In this document: piece by piece, positions 20,024-29,691 of the stretch | Layout of the letters: each line of letters starts with the position of its first letter | Numbering within the stretch: the stretch's first letter is position 1 | DNA from: an uncultured Pelagibacteraceae bacterium | GTDB lineage: Bacteria; Pseudomonadota; Alphaproteobacteria; Pelagibacterales; Pelagibacteraceae | Length of the DNA stretch: 64,000 nucleotides | Reading direction: 5' to 3' | NCBI GenBank assembly: GCA_902539745.1 | Contig: CACBKA010000001.1 | Span: forward strand, 62,001 to 126,000 | The notes under the pieces: generated by a model | What the model was told of the DNA's origin: nothing | Databases searched by the model: none | The model's input: only the letters and a program-made list of their open reading frames with translations | Translations under genes and position numbers: made by a program

Positions 20024-20745
20024 TAATTAATAATATTTTTAAACTTTTTAATTGTCTTTTTCAGTCCTAAAAAAATTGCCTCTCCGATTAAGAAATGGCC
20101 AATGTTATATTCTTTAATACCTTTAATTTTTGATAATATTTTTGCTGACTCAAATGTTATACCATGGCCAGCATGAACATCTAACCCAATTACATTTGCG
20201 TAATTAACAGCTCTTTTGAGTCTATTAAATTCGTTAGAGGTGCTTTTTTTCTTATTCAATAAATTACAGAATTTACCTGTATGAATTTCAACACAATTTG
20301 CATTAATTTCTTTAGCAACTTTAATATCTGAAATATTTGGCTCAATAAATAAACTAGTTCTAATTTTTTTTGCCCTAAATTTCTTTAAAAAGTCTCTTAT
20401 TAATTTTTTATTTTTTTTTAAATTTAACCCCCCTTCTGTAGTGATTTCTGATCTTTTTTCGGGAACTATGCAAATATAATTAGGTTTATGTTTTAATGAA
20501 ATTTTTAACATTTCTTTTGTTGGCGCTAATTCTAAATTCAAAGGTATTTTTAACTTTTTATTAATTTCTAAAAAATCTTTATCATTTATGTGTCTTCTGT
20601 CCTCTCTTAAATGTATCGTTATAGAATCTGCCCCATATTTTTGAGCTATTAGTGCTGCTCTTAACGGACTAGGGTAAATTTCACCTCTAGCGTTTCTTAC
20701 AGTAGCAACGTGATCTATATTCACGCCTAGTTTTACTTTTGACAT
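20023..20745 (-). CDS. pdxJ: Pyridoxine 5'-phosphate synthase
   Basis: PdxJ condenses 1-deoxyxylulose 5-phosphate with 3-amino-2-oxopropyl phosphate to form pyridoxine phosphate. Diagnostic segments are LGVNIDHVATVRNARGE, DSITIHLREDRRHINDKD, VPEKRSEITTEGGL, VEIHTGKFCN, LDVHAGHGITF and YNIGHFLIGEAIFLGL. It has 240 residues and is joined by TAATG junctions to pyrE upstream and argS downstream. Confidence 0.97.
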   Translation of the reverse strand: MSKVKLGVNIDHVATVRNARGEIYPSPLRAALIAQKYGADSITIHLREDRRHINDKDFLEINKKLKIPLNLELAPTKEMLKISLKHKPNYICIVPEKRSEITTEGGLNLKKNKKLIRDFLKKFRAKKIRTSLFIEPNISDIKVAKEINANCVEIHTGKFCNLLNKKKSTSNEFNRLKRAVNYANVIGLDVHAGHGITFESAKILSKIKGIKEYNIGHFLIGEAIFLGLKKTIKKFKNIIN

Positions 20746-21326
20746 TAAAGATTTCTACTTCCAGGCTTAATGGCCTTTAATTTTTTTAAATTCTCAGGAA
20801 TATTATCTGCTGTAAAAGTTGATATATCTAGTTTTATTTGAGAAACCATTTTTTTATTAATTTCACTCTTTCCACCTGTTCTATCTATTAAACTTGCAAA
20901 ACCAATAACTTCGGCTCCATATTTTTCAGCTAAGGATGAGCACTCTAAACTTGATTTGCCGGTAGTAATAACATCCTCTACAACTAATATTTTATGATTT
21001 CTATTTATTTCGAAACCTCTTCTTATTTGAAAATTGTTATTAACTCTTTCAACAAAGATTGTTTCAATATTTAAAATTCTTCCAATTTCGTAACCAATAA
21101 TAATTCCTCCTATTGCGGGCGAAAGAATTAAATTAAAATTTTGAAAATTTTCTTTTATCTTTTCCGATAAAGAAATACAAAATTCTTTAGATTTGTCTGG
21201 TTTGCTTAATAATTTTGCGCATTGCACATATTTATCACTATGAAGTCCTGATGAAAGAATAAAATGCCCTTCAATTAGAGCTTTAGTTTCTTTTAAAATT
21301 TTCAAGGACTCTTTGAATGAAAGCAT
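20745..21326 (-). CDS. pyrE: Orotate phosphoribosyltransferase
   Basis: PyrE attaches orotate to PRPP in pyrimidine synthesis. LIEGHFILSSGLHSDKYVQCAKLL is the N-terminal signature, and ILVVEDVITTGKSSLECSSL is the PRPP-binding loop. Length is 193. The start at 21326 lies 44 bases inside the end of rel; there is no later methionine before the conserved EGHF region, so the long overlap appears real. Confidence 0.94.
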   Translation of the reverse strand: MLSFKESLKILKETKALIEGHFILSSGLHSDKYVQCAKLLSKPDKSKEFCISLSEKIKENFQNFNLILSPAIGGIIIGYEIGRILNIETIFVERVNNNFQIRRGFEINRNHKILVVEDVITTGKSSLECSSLAEKYGAEVIGFASLIDRTGGKSEINKKMVSQIKLDISTFTADNIPENLKKLKAIKPGSRNL

Positions 21327-23028
21327 ACTTTTTCTTTTTATGACGTATTACTTTAAATTTAAGTTTTTCTTGTTTAAGTTGACTTATTAAGTTTGTAAAG
21401 TCTTTTAAATCTTTTATTTGAATATCAAATAGAAATGTTAGGTATTCTTCACCTCTATTTGTTAATTCAATATTTATAATATTTGCATTATTTACACCAA
21501 TTAAAGTACTCACCTTACCCAAGATACCCGGCTTGTGTGGTAGGTCGATAGATAAAGTTGAACTATACTCCTTCGATTTGGCTTCTTTATCAAGAAATCT
21601 ACCTTGCCAATGTTTTCTAATAGATGCTCTAGCCTTCCCAGTTTTGCTTGAAGATAACCAGTGCAAAGATGGAGAAACTTTTTTTGAAGTAATAATTTTT
21701 ATCATATCACCATTTTTAAGTGATGACTGTAATGGAGATTCTTTTCCATTAATTTCGCAGCTTACGGCTGTATCTCCTATATTAGTATGAACCGCGTATG
21801 CAAAATCTATTGGGGTAGCATCTTTAGGTAATTTAATAACAGCGCCTTTCGGTGTAAAACAAAAAACGTTATCTTGAAACATTTGTAACTTGGTAAATTC
21901 AAAGTAATGTTCTGGACTACCACCTGTTTCTATTATTTCAACTAAGTCTCTCAACCAATCATATTCCTTCCATGATATTTCAGAAAATTTTTCAGATGAC
22001 TTGTATCTCCAATGAGAAGCTATACCTCTTTCTGCAAATTCATGCATTGGTTTTGTTCTAATTTGTATTTCTATTCTTTTTTTCATTGGACCAATTACCG
22101 AGGTATGTATCGACTTGTATTGATTTATTTTAGGCGTTGATATGTAATCTTTGAATTTACCAGGTATCGCTGAATATTCATTGTGAAAAACACCTAAAGT
22201 TATGTAGCAGTCATTTATATTTTTTACTATTACTCTAAAACCAACGATATCTGTTAATTGTTCTAAAGAAACTCTTTTAGAATGCATTTTTCTCCAAATT
22301 GAAAAAGGAGTTTTTTCTCTACCAGTTATTTCAGCTTTAATATTATTTTGTATAAGAAGTTTATTTAACTCATCATAAACGTTTTTAATAATATCCTCTC
22401 TTTTATCTTTTATAAATGTTAACCTATCTAATATTAGGTTCCGCGCATCAGGATTTAAGATAGAAAAGGATAAGTCTTCAAGTTCATCTCTTATTATATT
22501 CATGCCCATACGATCTGCTAACGGAGCATAAATTTCCATTGTTTCTTTTGCTTTTCTAATTTTTTTATCATCATCTCGAACATAATTGATTGTTCTCATA
22601 TTGTGTAATCTGTCTGCTAATTTTACTAATAAAACTCTTATATCTTTTGATGTAGCTAAAATTAGTTTTCTTAAATTTTCAGCTTTAGAATTTTCCACAG
22701 CCTTTTCTTCAAGAGCAGAAATTTTTGTAACGCCATCTACTAAATCAGCTACTTCTTTACCAAACTCTTTTTTTACAGTTTCATAAGTAGCTTTTGTATC
22801 CTCAACAGTGTCGTGGAGTAAGCCGGTTGCAATTGTTGCGCTATCTAATTTTAACTCCGTTAATATACTGGCAACAGCAACAGGATGGCTGATATACGGA
22901 ATACCCTCGTCTCTTTTCTGATTTTTATGTGCCTCAAGTGCAAAAGTATAAGCTTTATTTAAGGCTTCAGGGTTTAAAAATCTATTATATGATTTTACTT
23001 TTTTAATAAGCTCTTCGTTATTCAACAT
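21283..23028 (-). CDS. Bifunctional (p)ppGpp synthetase/hydrolase, shortened Rel/SpoT
   Basis: This Rel/SpoT enzyme makes and degrades the stringent-response alarmone (p)ppGpp. The N-terminal HD hydrolase is intact (YISHPVAVASIL, GLLHDTVEDT, LLVKLADRLHNMRT). The synthetase is intact (KTPFSIWRKMHSKRVSLEQLTDIVGFRVIV, INQYKSIHTSVIGP, EIQIRTKPMHEFAERGIASHWRYK). TGS follows (TPIDFAYAVHTNIGDTAVSCEING). After TGKARASIRKHWQGRF the sequence passes in about 20 residues to an ACT domain (STLSIDLPHKPGILGKVSTLIG). The helical and zinc-finger/conserved-cysteine region of long Rel proteins is missing, giving 581 instead of about 720 residues. Confidence 0.93.
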   Translation of the reverse strand: MLNNEELIKKVKSYNRFLNPEALNKAYTFALEAHKNQKRDEGIPYISHPVAVASILTELKLDSATIATGLLHDTVEDTKATYETVKKEFGKEVADLVDGVTKISALEEKAVENSKAENLRKLILATSKDIRVLLVKLADRLHNMRTINYVRDDDKKIRKAKETMEIYAPLADRMGMNIIRDELEDLSFSILNPDARNLILDRLTFIKDKREDIIKNVYDELNKLLIQNNIKAEITGREKTPFSIWRKMHSKRVSLEQLTDIVGFRVIVKNINDCYITLGVFHNEYSAIPGKFKDYISTPKINQYKSIHTSVIGPMKKRIEIQIRTKPMHEFAERGIASHWRYKSSEKFSEISWKEYDWLRDLVEIIETGGSPEHYFEFTKLQMFQDNVFCFTPKGAVIKLPKDATPIDFAYAVHTNIGDTAVSCEINGKESPLQSSLKNGDMIKIITSKKVSPSLHWLSSSKTGKARASIRKHWQGRFLDKEAKSKEYSSTLSIDLPHKPGILGKVSTLIGVNNANIINIELTNRGEEYLTFLFDIQIKDLKDFTNLISQLKQEKLKFKVIRHKKKKYAFIQRVLENFKRN

Positions 23029-23548
23029 AATTAATTATATCACTTTGAGATAACTTTGTAATGTTATTATTTTTACCTTTTAAATTATTTATTAAATGAT
23101 CAATTGGTTCTTTAGTTAAAGGATGTGACCAATAAGGGCAGATTTCCTTTAATGGCAATAAAACAAAATCTCTTTCTTTCATAGATACATGAGGTATTTT
23201 TAATTGTAATTCTTCAAGTTTTAAATTCATCGACTCATTTTTGTAATCAATAATATCGATGTCACAGGTTCGTGGATCATTTTTATTTTTTCTCTCTCTT
23301 TCTAGATCCTGCTCAATTTTTAGTAAAATTTTCATTAAATCAATTGGTTTTAATAATGTACTAACTTCGATAACAATATTTATAAATTTTGGATATTTTG
23401 GATTTGGAAATGAAGTTGATTCATAAAAACTAGACTTTTTAATAAGTTTGATATTATTTTTTTCAATTAGTGAAATTGCTAAATTAATATTCTTAAATCT
23501 ATTACCAAAACTTGATTGTAAATTTGAACCAATACCTAAAAAAATCAT
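23018..23548 (-). CDS. folK: 2-amino-4-hydroxy-6-hydroxymethyldihydropteridine pyrophosphokinase
   Basis: HPPK transfers pyrophosphate to the pterin precursor of folate. [11 protein letters not shown] opens the protein, FINIVIEVSTLLKPIDLMKILLKIEQDLER follows, then the signature NDPRTCDIDIIDY and PHVSMKERDFVLLPLKEI. Length is 176. It shares one base with smpB (TAATG) and overlaps rel by 11 bases. Confidence 0.94.
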   Translation of the reverse strand: MIFLGIGSNLQSSFGNRFKNINLAISLIEKNNIKLIKKSSFYESTSFPNPKYPKFINIVIEVSTLLKPIDLMKILLKIEQDLERERKNKNDPRTCDIDIIDYKNESMNLKLEELQLKIPHVSMKERDFVLLPLKEICPYWSHPLTKEPIDHLINNLKGKNNNITKLSQSDIINYVE

Positions 23549-24018
23549 TACTTATTCTTACTTAATATTCTCGCTTGTTCTCTTTCCCAACTTTTTTTCT
23601 TTTTAACATTTCGCTTATCATAAAGTTTTTTTCCTTTTGCAACTGCTAACTCGACTTTGGCTTTACCTTTTTTGAAATATAATTTTGTTGGGACTATAGT
23701 TAAACCGTCCCTATTAATTTTACCAATAACTTTATTTATTTCTTTTTTATTGAGTAAAAGTTTTCTCATGTCTCTTGGATTATGGTTGTTATAACTTGAC
23801 TGTTTATACAAAGGAATATGTGAATTAATTAAATAAATCTCGCCGTTGTTATCATTTGCATAAGCATCTGTAATATTTGCTTTTCCGTCTCTTAATGCTT
23901 TTACCTCTGAACCTTTAAGTACTATACCTGCTTCAAAAAATTCTTCAAAAAAATAGTTAAAACTTGCTTTTCTATTATTGCAAACAATTTTAATTCCAGT
24001 ATTTTTCTTAACTTTCAT
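23548..24018 (-). CDS. smpB: SsrA-binding protein
   Basis: SmpB binds tmRNA and is needed for trans-translation at stalled ribosomes. [40 protein letters not shown] and the lysine-rich C-terminal tail ([21 protein letters not shown]) match the family closely. Length is 156. It shares one base with dapA. No tmRNA gene was seen in this window. Confidence 0.97.
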   Translation of the reverse strand: MKVKKNTGIKIVCNNRKASFNYFFEEFFEAGIVLKGSEVKALRDGKANITDAYANDNNGEIYLINSHIPLYKQSSYNNHNPRDMRKLLLNKKEINKVIGKINRDGLTIVPTKLYFKKGKAKVELAVAKGKKLYDKRNVKKKKSWEREQARILSKNK

Positions 24019-24902
24019 TAAAGAAGTTCTGCGATTTTGAGTGCCTTTTGTACTTCCTTCTTAGTTTTTTCTGTTACTTTTACTAAAGGTAATCTAACTT
24101 CCTCTGAAGATAGATTTAATAAGCTCGCTGCGTACTTTACAGGACTAGGGTTGCTTTCAATAAATAAAGATTTGTGTAGTGGCATTAGTTTTTCATTTAT
24201 TTCTTTTGCCTTTGCAATCAAATTACTATTATTTTTACTCAAAGAAGCATTTTGAAAATCTGAACAAAGTTTAGGCGCAACATTTGCTGTCACACTAATA
24301 CATCCAACACCTCCTCTTAAATTAAATTCTAAAGCTGTTCCATCTTCTCCAGAAAGCTGAATAAATTCAGGTCCCATTTTTTTTAATTGTTTATCAACCC
24401 TATTTAAATCAGCTGTTGCATCTTTAACACCAGCTATATTTTTTAGTTCAAAGAGTCTTGCCATTGTATCAACTGACATATCTACAACTGATCTTGGAGG
24501 AATATTATAAATAATGATTGGAATTCCAACTTTATCATTAATAGCCTTATAGTGTTGATATAAACCTTCTTGTGTTGGTTTGTTATAATATGGTGTTACA
24601 ATTAAAAGAGCGTTTGCTCCTGTTTTCTCAGCGTGTATAGAAAGTTCTATTGCTTCAGTTGTTGAGTTGGATCCAGTTCCTGCAATAACAGGAATTTTAC
24701 CATTGGTTTCTTTAACTGCTATTTCGATAACTTTTTTATGCTCATTATGATCTAGTGTGGGCGACTCGCCAGTTGTACCGGCTGGAACAACTCCATTTGT
24801 TCCATTTTTAATATGATGATGTATTAAAGACGCATATTTATCTTGGTCTAAAACATTGTTTTTGAATGGTGTAATTAAAGCTACGATTGAACCTTTAAAC
24901 AT
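24018..24902 (-). CDS. dapA: 4-hydroxy-tetrahydrodipicolinate synthase
   Basis: DapA condenses pyruvate with aspartate semialdehyde, the first step committed to lysine and diaminopimelate. It contains [14 protein letters not shown], the tyrosine motif [15 protein letters not shown] and the Schiff-base lysine in [14 protein letters not shown]. Length is 294. It heads the minus-strand block and is divergent from slt across 39 bases. DapA supplies cell-wall precursor while Slt remodels the wall. Confidence 0.96.
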   Translation of the reverse strand: MFKGSIVALITPFKNNVLDQDKYASLIHHHIKNGTNGVVPAGTTGESPTLDHNEHKKVIEIAVKETNGKIPVIAGTGSNSTTEAIELSIHAEKTGANALLIVTPYYNKPTQEGLYQHYKAINDKVGIPIIIYNIPPRSVVDMSVDTMARLFELKNIAGVKDATADLNRVDKQLKKMGPEFIQLSGEDGTALEFNLRGGVGCISVTANVAPKLCSDFQNASLSKNNSNLIAKAKEINEKLMPLHKSLFIESNPSPVKYAASLLNLSSEEVRLPLVKVTEKTKKEVQKALKIAELL

Positions 24903-24941
24903 ATTTATTTATATAGTATTAAACTAAATTCTCGTAACTTT

Positions 24942-27263
24942 ATGCTTAAACATTTAATTAGTCTAGTTTTTTTATTCTTCAGTTTATCGTATTTACCTGC
25001 TCTATCTGATATTAATTTAAAACTTCTTCCTAAACCTAAACCCACAATATTGGCAGTTAAAAATGAAAAAAAGATAACTGTAATATTACCTAAAAAGAAA
25101 CCGGATATTAAAATAAATAAAACTTCAGTTAAGAAACAATTATTACCAAAAGAAAAGCCTCAGGTAAGTAATAACAAAAAAAAATTAGCTGAAAAAGAAA
25201 TTAAAAATATTGAAATACCAATAAAAAGCAAAGAAAACGAAAAAATTAATTTATCAAAAAAAGAAAAAATAATTTCTAAAACAATAAATAATGAATTTAT
25301 TTTACCAGCAAAAAAACCTGTAACATATCAAAAGAAAATTACAAAAGTTGCTGAAAGATCAAATATTTTATCAAAAAAAGATTATGATTATGCAAAACAA
25401 ATATTTGATAATATAGCTCAAAAAAAATGGAGTACAGCATTTACGCTTAATAAAAGAGTTAAAAACAAAGATTTCAGAAATTTAGTAACCTGGATTTACC
25501 TAAAAGAAAAAACTAATAAGTCAAGTTTTGATGAATATATAAACTTTATTGATAAGAACCCAGACTATCCTAGAATCAACAGGTTAAAATATCTCGCTGA
25601 ACATAAAATAAATTTAAAAACCACCAGCCCCAATACAGTAATTGGTTGGTTTGTCTCAAATCCTCCACTTAGTGGTTTTGGTAAAATTAAATTAGGAGAG
25701 TCATACTTATTGAAAGGAAACATTTCTGAAGGGTCTGCATTGATAAAAGAGGGATGGATTACAGCATCTTTGAGCTCTAAAGATCTAAGATATCTTAACA
25801 AAAAATACAAAAAAATTTTAAATTCATCTGATCATATTAAAAGAGCTGAGTATATGGCATGGGAGTACAAAAGATGGGATTTAAAAAGAATTCTGAGATA
25901 TTTGCCTCAGGATCACAGAGCACTTTATAATGCTAGACAAATTGTAATGAGCAGTTCTTTCGGTGTCGATAAAGCTATAGCTGATGTTCCAGCCAGGTTT
26001 AAAAATGATATGGGGTTAAATTACGACAGATTAAAATGGAGGAGAAGAAGAGGAAGGTTAGATTCATCTTTGGAAATCATAAATAAAATTCCTAATAATG
26101 AAACAGCTTTAATAAAACCTGAGTTGTGGTGGAAAGAGAGATCTATAATATCAAGATCTTTAATTTATAAAAAAAGATATCAAGAGGCATACGAAGTTGC
26201 AAAAAACCATTCTATGAGGGAAGGACCTGAGTATGCTGAAGCAGAGTGGATGTCTGGATGGATATCTTTAAGTTTTTTAAATGATCCTTATATAGCTCTT
26301 CAACATTTTAAAAAGTTTTATGAGAACGTAGGATACCCAATTAGTTTAGCTAGAGGAGCATACTGGATTGGTAAAACATATGAAAAAATTGGAAACGAAA
26401 AATTAGCTACAAAATTTTATGAAGAAGGCTCAAAATTTTTAACAACTTATTATGGTCAATTATCTTTTCAAAAAATCAAACCTTTTGAAGATTTTGAATT
26501 AGTAGATGATTCTAAGTATTCTAAGGAATTCGAAAAAGAGTTTAATGAAAATCCACTTACTAAACACGTAATTCTTTTATATGAGCTTAATAAAACTAAA
26601 TACAGTAAAGATATAATAAAACATCTTGCTGAATTAAATATAGAAAAAGGAAGTGAGGTTCTTGCTGCAAAACTTGCAACAAATGTTGGTAGATATGACT
26701 ATTCCATTCAAGTATCTAAAAAAGCATCATATGAAAAAAGATTCTATAATAAATTTAACTATCCAATCATAAATACTCCAAGAGTGCTTAAAGGTAAATC
26801 AATGCCATCACAAGAAATAATTTTGGCAATTACAAGACAGGAAAGTGAGTTTGATCCAAAAGCAAATAGTTATGCAGGTGCGAAAGGTATGATGCAATTA
26901 ATGACTTATACGGCAAAGCTAGTAGCAAAGCAGATGGATGTGACTTATAGTAAAAGAAAATTAACTTCTGATCCTGAATATAACATTAATCTTGGAACTT
27001 ATTATTTTAATTCACTATTAAATGATTATGCAGAGGTATATCCATTTGCTATAGCCGCTTATAACGCAGGACCCAAAAGAGTAAGACAATGGCGAAGATT
27101 AAATGGTGATCCAAGCAAAAATAAAATCGATTATGTTAATTGGATTGAACTAATAAAATTTGAAGAAACAAGAAATTATGTTCAAAGAGTATTGGAAAAT
27201 ATGAATGTATACAAATATATGCTTAGTCAAAAACCTGTAAAGCTAGAAAAGTTCTTTAATTAA
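24942..27263 (+). CDS. slt: Soluble lytic murein transglycosylase
   Basis: A periplasmic peptidoglycan-cleaving enzyme. A signal peptide (LISLVFLFFSLSYLPALSDI) is followed by a Lys/Pro-rich low-complexity stretch (residues about 25-125). A helical, TPR-like superhelix spans about 150-600. The C-terminal SLT domain has the catalytic Glu in AITRQESEFDPKANSYAGAKGMMQLM and later YNAGPKRVRQW. The proline region repeats a motif, LLPKPKPTI, ILPKKKPDI, LLPKEKPQV and ILPAKKPVT. Length is 773. The stop codon lies one base from the encoded CCA end of the convergent tRNA-Ser gene. Confidence 0.93.
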   Translation: MLKHLISLVFLFFSLSYLPALSDINLKLLPKPKPTILAVKNEKKITVILPKKKPDIKINKTSVKKQLLPKEKPQVSNNKKKLAEKEIKNIEIPIKSKENEKINLSKKEKIISKTINNEFILPAKKPVTYQKKITKVAERSNILSKKDYDYAKQIFDNIAQKKWSTAFTLNKRVKNKDFRNLVTWIYLKEKTNKSSFDEYINFIDKNPDYPRINRLKYLAEHKINLKTTSPNTVIGWFVSNPPLSGFGKIKLGESYLLKGNISEGSALIKEGWITASLSSKDLRYLNKKYKKILNSSDHIKRAEYMAWEYKRWDLKRILRYLPQDHRALYNARQIVMSSSFGVDKAIADVPARFKNDMGLNYDRLKWRRRRGRLDSSLEIINKIPNNETALIKPELWWKERSIISRSLIYKKRYQEAYEVAKNHSMREGPEYAEAEWMSGWISLSFLNDPYIALQHFKKFYENVGYPISLARGAYWIGKTYEKIGNEKLATKFYEEGSKFLTTYYGQLSFQKIKPFEDFELVDDSKYSKEFEKEFNENPLTKHVILLYELNKTKYSKDIIKHLAELNIEKGSEVLAAKLATNVGRYDYSIQVSKKASYEKRFYNKFNYPIINTPRVLKGKSMPSQEIILAITRQESEFDPKANSYAGAKGMMQLMTYTAKLVAKQMDVTYSKRKLTSDPEYNINLGTYYFNSLLNDYAEVYPFAIAAYNAGPKRVRQWRRLNGDPSKNKIDYVNWIELIKFEETRNYVQRVLENMNVYKYMLSQKPVKLEKFFN

Positions 27264-27264
27264 A

Positions 27265-27357
27265 TGGCGGTGAGGGCGAGATTCGAACTCGCGGTAGGTT
27301 GTTACACCTACGGAAGTTTAGCAAACTCCTGGTTTAAACCAGCTCACCCACCTCACC
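27265..27357 (-). tRNA. tRNA-Ser (anticodon GCU)
   Basis: The minus strand reads GGTGAGG at the 5' end, pairing with CCTCACC at the 3' end, followed by discriminator G and an encoded CCA. The anticodon arm GGAGT-TTGCTAA-ACTTC gives GCT. A long variable arm (CGTAGGTGTAACAACCTACC) identifies the serine class, and the T arm contains GTTCGAATC. The short ORF at 27264-27455 on the opposite strand is its antisense shadow. Confidence 0.97.
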
Positions 27358-27404
27358 AAACATTGGTTTTATATATTATTATACAAGAGAAAAAAACTAT
27401 TAAT

Positions 27405-28778
27405 TTAAAAAACAAAAAAGACTTTTTTTTGCTCTTTGAAAGTTTTAATCATTAAAGCTCTTGAAAGAAATAGAATAAAAAACCCAAAAACCCAATTCAT
27501 TAAAAGTATTCCATAAAATATTTCATTAAAATAACCATTGTAAATATTAATAATTCCCCAAACAATAGCAAAAGGTAATATAATCATTCTAAATAAATTA
27601 GAATAAAATATAAAATGGGTTTTTTTAAGTGCTGTAAACAATGCGTGGGAAATAAAAAAAACTGGGTATATTGGTCCAATAAAAGCGGCAATCTTTAAAT
27701 AATTAGATCCAAATTTAATTACCTCTAAGTCGTTTGTAAACAAACTCACTATAAATTCTGAAAATATAAATATTATGATGCCTGAAATACACATAATTGT
27801 AAATCCTATTATTATAGCTTTGTTGTAAACATCTCTTACTCTATCATATCTCCTTGCTCCAAAATTTTGTCCTGCTATTGTAATTACTGCTGTATTTAAA
27901 CCTATAACAGGAAGAGTAAATATGTGTTCAAATCTTACGGCAGCACCGTAGCCTGCAACCGCATTGTCTCCAAAGATACTAATAAAAGAGAGCAAAATAT
28001 AACTACCTACGGCAACTAAAAAAAGTGCAAAAGTTATTGGCATACACTGATTAAAAATATTGATAAAAAAATTTTTTCTAATTAAAAAATTTTCAGTTTT
28101 TAAAACGATTTTTAAAACAGTTTTATTAACTTTATAAAATAAATAAATACAAGCACAAAACTGAATTAATATTGTTGAAATTGCAAGTCCAGCAATACCA
28201 AAACCAGGTATAAATAAAAATCCAAAAATAAAAATTGGATTAAGTATTATATTTGCAAATAAACCCACGATTAGTACATTTCTATATGTTTTGGTATCAC
28301 CTTGTGCATATAAAACTGCGTTTAATGATGTAAGTATGAGAAAAAATAAAGTTCCGTAAAATATTATATCAGTATATTCTTTAGCCAAGGCAATACTATC
28401 CGTTGAACTTCCCATTAATTTCAAAATTTCATATGAAAAGAATACACCTAAAAAAGTTAAAATTACTGACAACAGAACTGAGTATATAAGCGTGTGGTAA
28501 GTATAAATTAATGCAGCAAATCTATTTCTTTGTCCTAATGAATTTGAAATTAAAGAATTGCAACCAGCAACTATTCCGATTCCAGCAGAAATAATTAAAA
28601 AATAGAGTGGAAAAGATTTTGCAAGTGCAGCTAAAGCATTTGAGGAAATTTGCCCAGCAAAAAATGTATCTACTATGTTAAAAAGAGTTTGAAATAAACT
28701 ACCAGTACTAGCAGGTATTGCTATTTTTTTAAGAAGTTGAATTATAGGCCTTGAGGTTATGTTTAAACTATTTTCCAA
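27405..28778 (-). CDS. MATE-family multidrug/Na+ exporter
   Basis: A 457-residue membrane protein with about 12 helices. The N-terminal family signature reads LKKIAIPASTGSLFQTLFNIVDTFFAGQISSNALAALAKSFPLYFLI, and its repeat in the second half reads VAVGSYILLSFISIFGDNAVAGYGAAVRFEHIFTLPVIGLNTAVITIAGQNFGARRYDR. MATE proteins export cationic compounds against Na+ or H+; the substrate cannot be read from sequence. The start is a TTG at 28778 preceded by GAGG at 5 bases, better than any internal ATG. It follows trhO by 7 bases. Confidence 0.93.
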   Translation of the reverse strand: MENSLNITSRPIIQLLKKIAIPASTGSLFQTLFNIVDTFFAGQISSNALAALAKSFPLYFLIISAGIGIVAGCNSLISNSLGQRNRFAALIYTYHTLIYSVLLSVILTFLGVFFSYEILKLMGSSTDSIALAKEYTDIIFYGTLFFLILTSLNAVLYAQGDTKTYRNVLIVGLFANIILNPIFIFGFLFIPGFGIAGLAISTILIQFCACIYLFYKVNKTVLKIVLKTENFLIRKNFFINIFNQCMPITFALFLVAVGSYILLSFISIFGDNAVAGYGAAVRFEHIFTLPVIGLNTAVITIAGQNFGARRYDRVRDVYNKAIIIGFTIMCISGIIIFIFSEFIVSLFTNDLEVIKFGSNYLKIAAFIGPIYPVFFISHALFTALKKTHFIFYSNLFRMIILPFAIVWGIINIYNGYFNEIFYGILLMNWVFGFFILFLSRALMIKTFKEQKKVFFVF

Positions 28779-28785
28779 TTGAACC

Positions 28786-29691
28786 TCAATAATATTCTTT
28801 TTTGAATAAATAATTTTTTCCCATTTTTTTTGCTAATAAGATTTGTTTTTGTCTCATTGCAAATCTTTCTTTTTGAGAACTGGACAATTTATCATAACAT
28901 TTTGGACATGATATACCTATTTGGTATTTTTTTGATTTTTTCTCATCTTTAGATACTGGTTTTCTACATCCACTACAAATAATATATGTACCAAGTTTTA
29001 GTTTATGTTTTAAAGAAACTCTATTGTCAAAAACGTAACACTCACCACTCCATAAACTCGATTTAATGTTAATATTTTTTAAGTAGTTAATTATCCCACC
29101 TTTTAGCTGATAAACTTTTTTATAACCTTTTTTCACCAAATAATTAGTGGCTTTCTCACATCTAATACCTCCGGTACAAAACATGGCTATTGTTTTTTTT
29201 TTATTAATTTTTTTTAGATAATTAGGAAAATCTTTAAAATTATCAATATTAGGGTTTTCTGCACCTTTAAAGGTTCCCATATTGAATTCAAAAGGTTTTC
29301 TAGCATCTATTATTTTAATATCCCTTTTCTTTAAAAATGAATTCCATTTATTGGGTTCAATATAAGTTTTTTTCTTATTAATTTTGGACAATTTTATTCC
29401 AATAGGAACAACCTCCTTTTTAATTTTGATTTTTGGTTTATGAAAAGGTTGGAACGGGCACATAGATGAATTTTGGGAATCAAAGTTTTCAAAATTATAA
29501 AATGTCTTTATTCTATGTATAATTTTGAAAATATCTTTTTTTTCTCCTGAAATTATTCCATTTAAACCTTCGGTTGAGATGATGATTGAACCTCTTACTG
29601 AATTATTTTTTAAAATACTATTAAACTCTTTTTTAAAAGATAAAAGACGCGTTAATTTTTTAAACTTATAAAAACCAAAAATATAGAACAT
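28786..29691 (-). CDS. trhO: tRNA uridine(34) hydroxylase (rhodanese-like)
   Basis: TrhO (YceA family) adds oxygen to uridine-34 of several tRNAs, a step toward cmo5U/mo5U. An N-terminal domain with GSIIISTEGLNGIISG is followed by a rhodanese domain (IKIIDARKPFEFNMGTFKGAENP) with catalytic Cys in AMFCTGGIRCEKATNYLVKKGYKKVYQLKGGI. The C-terminal part has Cys-x-x-Cys pairs, CSGCRKPVS and CPKCYD. It is 301 residues. It is next to a methyltransferase gene on the same strand (no gap). Confidence 0.92.
   Translation of the reverse strand: MFYIFGFYKFKKLTRLLSFKKEFNSILKNNSVRGSIIISTEGLNGIISGEKKDIFKIIHRIKTFYNFENFDSQNSSMCPFQPFHKPKIKIKKEVVPIGIKLSKINKKKTYIEPNKWNSFLKKRDIKIIDARKPFEFNMGTFKGAENPNIDNFKDFPNYLKKINKKKTIAMFCTGGIRCEKATNYLVKKGYKKVYQLKGGIINYLKNINIKSSLWSGECYVFDNRVSLKHKLKLGTYIICSGCRKPVSKDEKKSKKYQIGISCPKCYDKLSSSQKERFAMRQKQILLAKKMGKNYLFKKEYY

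Noticed and set aside
27264-27455. 63-residue ORF MAVRARFELAVGCYTYG
   Set aside because: It is the antisense reading of tRNA-Ser, a well-known annotation artefact.
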